64,000 bases of DNA, taken from the NCBI GenBank assembly GCA_947683625.1, contig CANTUR010000055.1:2810001-2874000 (forward strand). The letters are read 5' to 3'. Below the pieces are notes generated by a model that ran no database searches, had not been told where the DNA came from, and saw only the letters and a list, made by a program, of their open reading frames with translations. The position numbers and the translations under genes are program-made. Each line of letters opens with the position of its first letter. Within the stretch, counting starts at the first letter, position 1. This document shows positions 55,756 to 64,000 of the stretch, piece by piece. The DNA comes from Mallotus nudiflorus (taxonomy: Eukaryota; Streptophyta; Magnoliopsida; Malpighiales; Euphorbiaceae).

Positions 55756-56984
55756 TTAATTTTTGTATTTATACATATTGATGTATATTAGTTATGTTAA
55801 ATTGCAAATTGAAATTCTTAATGAGATCAAGGATTATGTTGAGCAAAATTTTAAAATTTACCCTACTTAGCATTTGATGTCTAAGTAGCATAATTGATTC
55901 CTTCAAGTTACACATATGAGAAGACAATATTGCCCCTTGAATACCATTTTCTTTTCCCTTAAATATATTCTTCTATCATCTTCATCCCTATTCACTTACA
56001 AATTATCTCCTATGACAATCCATTTTTTTATTGTTCATTTATTTTCTTATTTTTAGATGAGTTTTAATACACTCCTATAATAATCCATCTTTGTAGTTTT
56101 ATTGTTTATGTTTATTGTCATTCTTGTTCCTTGCTCTCTGTGATAGTCACGACATAATGGAAAATGCTTTTGTAACAAGCTTTCAGTGATTAAAACTTTG
56201 TGGACAAATCAAAATCCAGGTAGGAGGTTCTTAAACTATGGCAATGGTGGGTGTTTTTTTTTCATGTGGATTGATCCTCCAATGTATGAGAGGACAAAAA
56301 TAATTATACTAGGTCTATTAAAAAGGATGATAATAATAGAGAAGGAAATTAAGATGGTTTGAAAAAGGGAAAATTATTATGGGCATAGACAATTTTAAGT
56401 GTTTTGGAGTTTGTGTTCTAGCAAATATAAAATTTAAAATGATGGATAAATGATGTTGTTAGCTCTATGTTTAATTTTTTTCATTATATGTATTTTCTTT
56501 ATAGGCAATGTCAGTGGTTTATGAACTAATTTTTATAATAGATTAACCTTTTTATTAACAAAGTTGGTGTGATTTATTGTGTGTGTAAGGTATTTGATAT
56601 AATGTCTAAAAGAATGCATACAATAGTATTATTCATGCACTTTGTCAGTTGTAAGAGTTAAAATGAAATTAAATCAATTGCATTAATCATAAAAATATGG
56701 AGTCCCAATCAATAAATCTCTAGAAACAATAGTTAATTTCAATAAACAATGAACCTAAATCTCCAGAAAAGGTAAAGAATAAGAATGATACTCTCAAATC
56801 CTTAATTCCCAATTTTAGCTTTTTTTTTTTACTTAATTTGTTTGTTTTACTTCAGTATGTATAAAAAGGCTTTTTTGTCATTTCATCTTAACACTCTAGC
56901 ATATGCACATCACATGCATTAACTTCACTTGTATGGTCTTCAACGTCAATAACTTAATGAAACCCATTATTGCCACGTAAGCAT
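55756..56984. other. Unclassified AT-rich DNA
   Basis: No open frame of note and no repeat recognised. It continues the sequence interrupted by the Tat element. Confidence 0.4.
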
Positions 56985-57110
56985 TAGCTTGCAAAAAGCA
57001 TGTAATTGTTATTTTTAAGCAAGTTAACATACTTAATTTCAATAAATAAAAGTTGAGACACTTAATTATCAAATTTTAAAAAGTTGAGACACCAAAATTA
57101 TCATTTTCCC
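56985..57110. repeat. Right arm of inner inverted repeat
   Basis: Reverse complement partner of 44285-44412, with GCATGTAATTGTTATTTTTA and AATAAATAAAAGTTG conserved. Confidence 0.8.
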
Positions 57111-57724
57111 TTTTTGCAATTGTAATAAAAAAAAATTACAATAAAATACTTGTTTCTCTCTTATCATATAAGCTAGTTTAAACTAACCCACCTTCTAAAC
57201 TAATTCAATCTCCTTTTTCATTATTTGTTAGTTTGTTTTACATAAATAAGCATAATTAACTTTAAAAAAAAAGGGTAGTATTGCATATGGAATCTCTACC
57301 TCTTAGGTTTAGATTTAGTTCGACTGTCGAAGAGCTTATCAATTACTACATTTGCTTTAAAATCAACGGTTGTGACTTTAAAGCCAAGGTCATTTTTTAA
57401 GTCGATGATTGCAAACAGGGGCTTGGGATTTACTTTTTTTTTTTTATATGAGAAAAAAGATCCTTTTATTCTAGTGATGGTTCTTATCAATTGTTGTTAA
57501 TTGTTATGGTTATGGTGGTTAGAAGGAAGAGGTGATGTTGCTGCTAGTTTATAGACAAAGATGGATTTTATTTGAGTTTCTAATGAATTTTGTTTTATTC
57601 TCAATTAGTATAATAAAGGGAAAAGTGGATGATCTTGTTCCACATTAACATGTAACTTAAAAATATGTGCCCTATATACATATATCATCAAAAGATAACA
57701 AATGATAAGTTATCAATTAATGAA
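57111..57724. other. Unclassified DNA between inverted repeat arms
   Basis: An open frame of 64 codons on minus (57490-57296) has no recognisable motif and I do not call it a gene. Confidence 0.4.
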
Positions 57725-57845
57725 GGGTCTCCTTTAAAGTGAATTGAACACATAAAATTCCAATTGGGAGCAAAAAAAAATATAAAGGTTCAATACTAAT
57801 TTTGGTGCATAATTGAGGATCCAATTTGACCCTTTGGCCTTTTAA
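57725..57845. repeat. Right arm of outer inverted repeat
   Basis: Reverse complement partner of 43727-43840; ends GGCCTTTTAAATA. Confidence 0.65.
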
Positions 57846-58151
57846 ATATAAATCTAATTTTTATTTGTCTACTTATGGTGTGAATAATTTATTTGAAAAG
57901 AAAGTTTAAAAAAGTAATTTATTTGTATAAAAAAATCACTGATATTTTTAATTAGCACTTTCTTTCCATAGATTTTATAATTGTTCATGGAATTAAGGAT
58001 TTTTTTAGCTTGCATAATGCCTGTGATGTGTATTTTATGGGTATATTTAGTAAATCTAAGAAATTTCTTTTATATATTTTTTTAAACAGATTCAAGTGAA
58101 AAGTAATTTTTTCTATTATTTTGAATTATGATGGTGAATTTGGTGAATAAG
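57846..58151. other. Intergenic AT-rich DNA, nothing recognised
   Basis: No gene or repeat seen. Confidence 0.4.
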
Positions 58152-58665
58152 TGATAAGAATCCACTAGACGACCTACTCTAAGAACTTTTAAACCAATTT
58201 GTTAAGTGCCCAGAATGCTAGAAAACATGTTGTATGATTAAAGATTAGAACCCTAAGTAAACCAAGTCCTTAAACCCCAAGCATAAAGATGCCACAATGG
58301 TTTATCACTCCTTTAATAAGTCAAAAATTTGTATTTTATTAAGAACGCAAGAAAGCAAAGCAAACCTTACTATAATAACTCAATATTATTAGTGCACTAA
58401 TATCAAATGATGATAAGAACACACTAGATGACATGCTTTAGGAATTCCTAAACCAATGTGTTAAGTGTCTGGAATGCTAAAAACTAAGTTAGATAATGAA
58501 ATATTAAAACCTATGAGAACTAAGTCCTTAAAACCTCAATTTTAAAGACATCATAAAGGTTGATAACTCATTTGATAAGTCAAGATAATGTATTCTACCA
58601 AGAACACACAAAAATAATAATAAAAAAAAAAAAAGCAAAGCAAAGCTTGCTAACACTTAAATGTA
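58152..58665 (+). repeat. Two tandem direct copies of about 259 bp
   Basis: Copy 1 starts TGATAAGAATCCACTAGACG (58152) and copy 2 TGATAAGAACACACTAGATG (58411). Both end with an AAGCAAAGCAAA-type A-rich stretch. TG at the start and a TATATAGG motif downstream (about 58697) suggest part of a decayed LTR. Confidence 0.75.
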
Positions 58666-60451
58666 TTAATAATATACTTAAAATTCATAAAACCTTTATA
58701 TAGGCAAGTAATCATCCTAATCCTTGAAGGAAAGTGTGTTTCTTACTTATGCCTAAAAATACTTATAAAGGACAATCCCTAATTAAAAAGGATTCCTTAA
58801 AAAAATGACAACTAATGGCAAGTAATGCCAACTAAGCATGAAAAAGTCAAAGTTGATAAAACCTAGCTAATTAATGCTTGGACAAACCAAATAAGCTCAA
58901 AACAAAATAAACCCTTTTAACATTAGGCTTAATTACAAATAAGGCTAAATTAATAATCAAATCATCTTATATTCGTCCAACCTTTTGTATGCATTATATT
59001 AATGTGTAAACTTCCTAAATTAACATGAATTTAGCTTAATTTAGTGCTCCATGCCAAGTTTTTCTTGCTCTTTAATCATTATATTATCTTGAACATATAG
59101 AACACTAATTAATATATAATTTGCATATAAATCCATTTTGAGGATTATACCAATGGGGTACTATGGTGGTGACGTTAATTATGGTGATGTTAATTGTAAA
59201 CTTTTTGAAATTGTTAGAATTTTACTAGTTAGAATTCATGTGTGAGCATAAAGTTTAGGTTTAAGGGATAACATGATATATTATTGGATAATGCTAGATA
59301 TAGATTTTAATTCTAATTGAAAAAGGTTAGAGAACGATGCATGTATTTATGAAATGACTTTATATGGAGCTAAGGGCAAATTGATGTATTTGTAAAACAT
59401 TTAATTAATAAAGACTTATAAGAGTTAGTGAATTCTAAAAGAAAATCTATTATGGTTATAAAGGAAATTGTTGAGTGTAATGAGAAAGATGAAAATAATG
59501 TTATGCAAATTAATAGGAAAAGTGGTACAAAGAGAAAATATATTAAGAAAAATAACATAAAAGCAAGTGGAAGCACACTATGTATAGAATATAGAGTAAA
59601 TAAAGAGAGTGTAGTTGATATGAATTTTTAGGATGTATAGTTTGAAGATGATAAAAAAAATTCAAGGAGCATTTAATTAGGATTTTCATGTTGTACCTTT
59701 AGCCATAAAAGCTGAACTTACATCTATTATTATTTATAATGAAGTTGTTGTCTAAGGTCATGATAAGATGGACATTAACAATGAGAATGTTAATGATTTA
59801 GTATTTAACAATGATGATAGGGAGAGTTTGGCATGAATTTTTTTTTATTTTTCTTATAATAATGAAGGTGAATTAAATGTTAGAGATGATTTTAATCGGG
59901 CAATAGGAGTAATAGGGCAACTACAAGGTGAAGTTAAGAATTAAGAAAATGGGACAAGGATGTAGTATATTAGAGTGCAGTACCACTAGTTGAGACAAAA
60001 GCAGTTAGGAGAAAAAGCTATTGATATAGAAGTAGTTGGATAGTAGTAGTCATGATAGAATCTGCATTAACACATAAGAAGAAACAGGTTGCAATATGCC
60101 TAAAAATAGTGGAATTAGATTAAAATTAGGTAGCATAGAGTTCACAATGAGGTTAAATGATGATGATGTAGAATTAGATTATGAACCCTCTAATAAGTTG
60201 TGTACAACAACATAATTGGGTAAATTATTTGAATGGAAACTAAACTTTAAGTTTTTCAAAAAGGTCACTTAACTTCAATTTGTGATATTTTGGTCACTAA
60301 ACTTTGTTTTTTTATTTCAAATGTAGTCTCTTTTTAAGATTGTAAGCCTTAAAGTTATATAATATTACCATTTTAGTCCAAAAGATTATTTTCTTGCAAA
60401 TAAGTCCATAGGTTCAAAAGATATGCATGTAATAATGCCTTTAAAATTTGA
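58666..60451. other. AT-rich DNA with a short unassigned open frame
   Basis: 59428-59631 on plus can encode 67 residues, Lys/Asn/Glu-rich, with a basic RKSGTKRKYIKKN stretch. Further coding-like but stop-ridden sequence runs to about 60210 (LNDDDVELDYEPSNK). This could be the eroded N-terminal part of a transposase or another protein; I cannot assign it. Confidence 0.3.
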
Positions 60452-63400
60452 TGTGTTGTCACGACCCAAAACAGGGGCCATGACCGACGCTAGGGAACGG
60501 GAATTCTTTCGAATTCGGAACCCGTAGTAAGCCTAAAAATAAAATAAAACATGCAATAATAATAACAATATATAATGCAGCGGAAATAAAAATCATAAAT
60601 ATCCAAAATAATATCCATCTCCCATATATAAATCTTTTCATACAAATCCAATTCAAGTATATAATACAACATTCTCTTTAAATATTTAACGACTACTGCA
60701 GTGTCTAGATAAAATAAACCCAAGACTCAGAGAAGCAGTTTACATAAAGAAGCCGGGGCGGAAGAAATCCGGCATATAGGCCTGCTACTGAGGTCTGAAG
60801 ATGTTGACTCTCTTGAAAAATTATCAACGGAGGGGAGTCAGACCTCACTGAGTGAATTACTATAATATATATACATACACACTAAATGACAATGCATACA
60901 GTCAACAATATGTATATATACAGGCAAATACACACAGATGCAATAAAATCATTTTATATATTTCATTGAAAATCATCTTTTATGAAGGATCAAATAGAAC
61001 CCTATGATATCGAAACCTCAATCAGTGTTAGACAACACTCTAGCCATACAGGCTCACTTAATCCAAATATATCCACTTAATCCATTTAGACAGTAGACTG
61101 GCCCTGAGACACTAAGTCAACCGAGCTCCAGTAGTCTAACTGCCAGTGTGATTGGCCCCGAGACACTTGGTCAACCGAGCTCCAACAATCACACTCCCAA
61201 ATCACATCACACATCAGATAAATCAATCCCAATCAATATCCTCAAACTGGTTAGTAATATAGCCTAAATGCTATAAGCGTACCGGTACGTACTCGGTCCT
61301 AGTGCTGCCCACTAGGTAGCACGTTCTATTGATATCCTTCATTAATAAATATAAAATATCCATTCATAATAAATGATGCATAAAATTAAATAAAATAACA
61401 ATATAAACCATATATATACCGAAAATATACCAAAAGTAAACCAGGTATATTTCGAGTATATATACGTCAAATAAATCCAATTAAATTACAAAATAAACTA
61501 GAGGTATATTTGAAAACATTTTAAACACAATTCATTAAGAAAACATGCATATAATTTAATATAAACCAAAAATATACTTAAATACAAATCACATTATTTA
61601 TGCATTTTAATCAAAATAAAACATATATTTCTAAAATCATGCATCCTAAGCATATATATATATAAAATAGCAACTCACAAATTAGTGTGCTCCTCGAGAT
61701 GGGTCCGACGGGCCTAGTCCACTAGCCCTCGGTCTCGACGCAACTAAACAAATAATAACGACAAAAAAATCAGAATAAACCTAACAGAAAATCCTAGAAC
61801 TCGATCTAGAATATTAAACACAGAAACAGAATTAGGGTTCGACTGGATATCACGTTTTACGAGAATTCTACCAAAAATTCGATAGAACCTCCCCTGTAAA
61901 ATGGACATCTCTCTACTCAAAGAGTAGAGCCGACCCTGCAAAGAAACACACTTTGAAATACAAACACAAAACACACCTAAAACCCCTCGGTTGGACTCCA
62001 AACTACAGTCTACCGACCAGGGTCCATAATCACAGAATAATTATGAAAATACCAAAAATACCCTTAAATCACAAAAATACATTTTATATGTAGAAATTAC
62101 GTAATTAACCTTAAAACACTGTAAAAACTGATAAAAACTCATTTTATTAGAAAAACCGTATATTATATATATAATTGAAAATAATTCACGAAAAATAATT
62201 TTAATTAGTTAAAAATACCAAATAATTTGTGAAAATTATTTTTATACCTTAAATAATTATTAAAACCAATTAAATTACATTTTTAGCCAATTTTGTGTAA
62301 AATTACCAAAATACCCCTATATATATATAAATATACTATAATTACTTCAAAAATTCACCAAAAATAGTATAATTATCTAAAATTAATTTTATCAACATAT
62401 TTATCAATAATATCAATAATTAAACTCAATTAACCAATTAAATTCAATTAAAAACATAATTAACCCTAATTTCCCAAAATTACATAAACTTAAATAATTC
62501 AAAATAAATACTTAGAAATTCATAAAAATTCCAAATAAATTCCTATAGTTCATTTCAACACCTAATTTAACCATAAAATACAATTTCATAATTTAAATAA
62601 TTAATTTCCGAAAATTAGAAAATAATATTAAAATATTCAAAAATACCCAAAAATCCAAATAATCTCCAAAAATTCCAAAAAAATTCATAAATGTAGATTA
62701 AGCTACTAGGATCAATATTTGTGAAGGGATTTTTTATGAATCAATCAATTCAAAGCTCAAAAAAATCAAAAACCCTAATATGGCCGAAATTGAAAATTCG
62801 AAACCTAAGCAAATCAAGACCATTTCAGCTCAAACCAAAGCTAGAATCGCACTCACCGGAGCTCAAGGAGAAGAAAGAGACCAGTGGTGTCGAAAATGGT
62901 GGCCAAAATTGTGGTCAACGGCGAAGAGAGGAAGTTTCGGCCAAATGGGGAAAATGGGAGCTAACCGGCGCCGGGGAAGGAGCTTGGGGCGGCGGAGCAG
63001 CTGGCTGGGGAAGGTGGAGCTACTGGCGGCACACCGACGGCAAGGGAACGGCAGTTGCAGATGGTGGTTGGTGATCGGGCACAATCGGGGAAGAAGAAGA
63101 AGAAGAAAAGAAAAGAAAAGGAAAGGAAAAGAAAAGAAAAAGAAAAAGAAGGAAAAAGAAAGAAAAAGAAAAAAAAAAGAAAAAATAAAATAAAATAAAA
63201 ATAATAATTTTTAATAAAATATTTGGGAAAAATCATACACCACACATTATTATTTATAATTTAATAATAAATAAAATAATTAAATAACAATAAAATTAAT
63301 AAACAAATAATAAAATATTAGGGTAATATTAATTAAACCCTAATTAAATAAATAAGTACACATAGGCTTTATTTAGTAATTTTAAAATACGTATGAGTTC

Positions 63401-63640
63401 ATGCAAGTCCGTAAATATATTTAAAATAATTAATAATAAAATATTTACGTGAAAATTTCTCCGAAAATGAAAGTCTCGGGAAAATTTTACGTAAAGCACT
63501 TAAAATAATACACAATAATTAAAATAGGTTTTAAATACATATCAACTCGTAAAATATCATAATATATATACAAAAATTATTAACACTGCATATCCCGATA
63601 CAGTGTAAAAATATTTAAAAACACGGGATATTACATGTGT
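60452..63640 (-). mobile_element. Solo LTR of a Ty3-gypsy element (3,179 bp) with TGTGT target duplication
   Basis: On minus the LTR starts TGTAATATCCCGTG (at 63635) and ends GGGTCGTGACA (at 60457). The five bases TGTGT flank both sides (60452-60456 and 63636-63640). No PBS, polypurine tract or internal gene is present, so it is a solo LTR left by recombination between two LTRs. The ends and large size resemble Del/Tekay-type chromoviruses. Open frames inside (61744-62001, 62721-63193) are not genes; the second lies in a GGA/GAA-rich strand. Confidence 0.82.
63085..63210 (+). repeat. GAAGAA/GAAAA-rich purine tract inside the solo LTR
   Basis: About 110 bases of almost only A and G on plus (GAAGAAGAAGAAAAGAAAAG and similar), ending in an AATAAAATAAAAT stretch. 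Confidence 0.85.
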
Positions 63641-64000
63641 CAACACAAAAAGATGAATACCTAGTTCAATTGCATCAACACAAATATAGAAATCTTATCT
63701 TTTGGTATGTTCCATGGTATCCATTAGCTCTCTATGCCACATCAAGCAGCCAACTCCTATTTCACCGATATCTAAGCCAGCAAAAGCTTTACACGATCAA
63801 ATCCTTAAGCACAACTATTCACACTCTACTTTACTCAAACTCTTGTTCCTCAAAGCTACTATTGAAGCCTCAGGAATCTTTATATGATCTACCCTAACAA
63901 AACCTTCGCCATTTATTCGCCAATAAAACCTTTACATGAGGAAGCTGTTTTGCTTCCTCGTGCACCCTGCAGAACCATAAGAAGTAGTAATTGCAGTGAA
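63641..64000 (+). other. Unassigned edge sequence, possibly PPR-like remnant
   Basis: The frame from 63702 gives KPAKALHDQILKHNYSHSTL and LLKLLFLKATIEASGIFI, then a stop, then STLTKPSPFIRQ. This faintly resembles the start of plant PPR proteins (ALHAQILK..., ...SLPNPNTFLYN). A second frame (63637-63897) is also open. The window ends before this can be decided. Confidence 0.22.

Noticed and set aside
46431..55760. Intact target duplication for the Tat element
   Set aside because: CTAAG on the left and TTAAT on the right agree at only three of five bases, so I do not claim it.
43718..57854. 9-bp target duplication outside the outer inverted repeats (TTTCAAATA against TTTTAAATA)
   Set aside because: The two nonamers are similar, but the element ends they imply are not symmetrical, so this is probably chance in AT-rich DNA.
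62721..63193. Open frames with Gly/Arg/Lys-rich products
   Set aside because: They lie inside the solo LTR and arise from GGA/GAA-rich sequence; both strands and several frames are open at once.

Overview
This window looks like nuclear DNA of a flowering plant, most likely a eudicot. It is AT-rich, one gene has eleven exons, and most of the rest is decayed LTR retrotransposons, small inverted-repeat transposons, solo LTRs and simple repeats. No bacterial, organellar or viral genome organisation is visible. All calls come from reading the sequence; no database search was run.

Layout. (1) 1-17575 is a three-level nest. A minus-strand Ogre/Tat-like Ty3-gypsy element (1-11279, its 3' end off the window) sits in the pol 3' end of a plus-strand gypsy element (11280 to about 13440). 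That element in turn interrupts a minus-strand Athila-like element (about 13441-17575). The Ogre-like element carries an antisense accessory gene (236-1440) related to the plant DUF7745 family, with its own TATA box. (2) 18450-19125 is an intronless, broken copy of the RNA helicase gene UAP56. (3) 19177-30555 is a complete but pol-less element of the same Ogre-like family, with 2.1-2.2 kb LTRs, a PBS, a polypurine tract and a perfect 5-bp target duplication. Its 3' non-coding region holds several tandem-repeat arrays. (4) 32980-41125 is the only intact protein gene: an eleven-exon gene for a TcdA-like tRNA threonylcarbamoyladenosine dehydratase (463 aa). A Mutator-like MITE lies in its last intron, and a perfect inverted repeat lies just upstream of its start. 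(5) 41130-43407 is a 1-kb tandem duplication that starts five bases after the stop codon of that gene. It carries a hAT-like MITE that contains two tRNA-like segments. (6) 43408-60456 is unclassified repeat-rich DNA around a 9.3-kb Tat-lineage element (46436-55755) with short LTRs and its own, different, antisense gene. Pairs of inverted repeats lie on both sides of this element. (7) 60457-63635 is a 3.2-kb solo LTR with a perfect 5-bp target duplication. (8) 63641-64000 is the edge of an unidentified, possibly PPR-like, sequence.

How the parts relate. The TcdA-like gene is the only unit that should make a working protein. The retroelement genes carry stops, frameshifts and active-site changes. 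The pol-less element at 19-30 kb could only have moved using enzymes from a relative such as the one at 1-11 kb. Both Tat/Ogre lineages keep an antisense gene between pol and the 3' LTR, and both have tandem repeats or other unstable sequence in that region.
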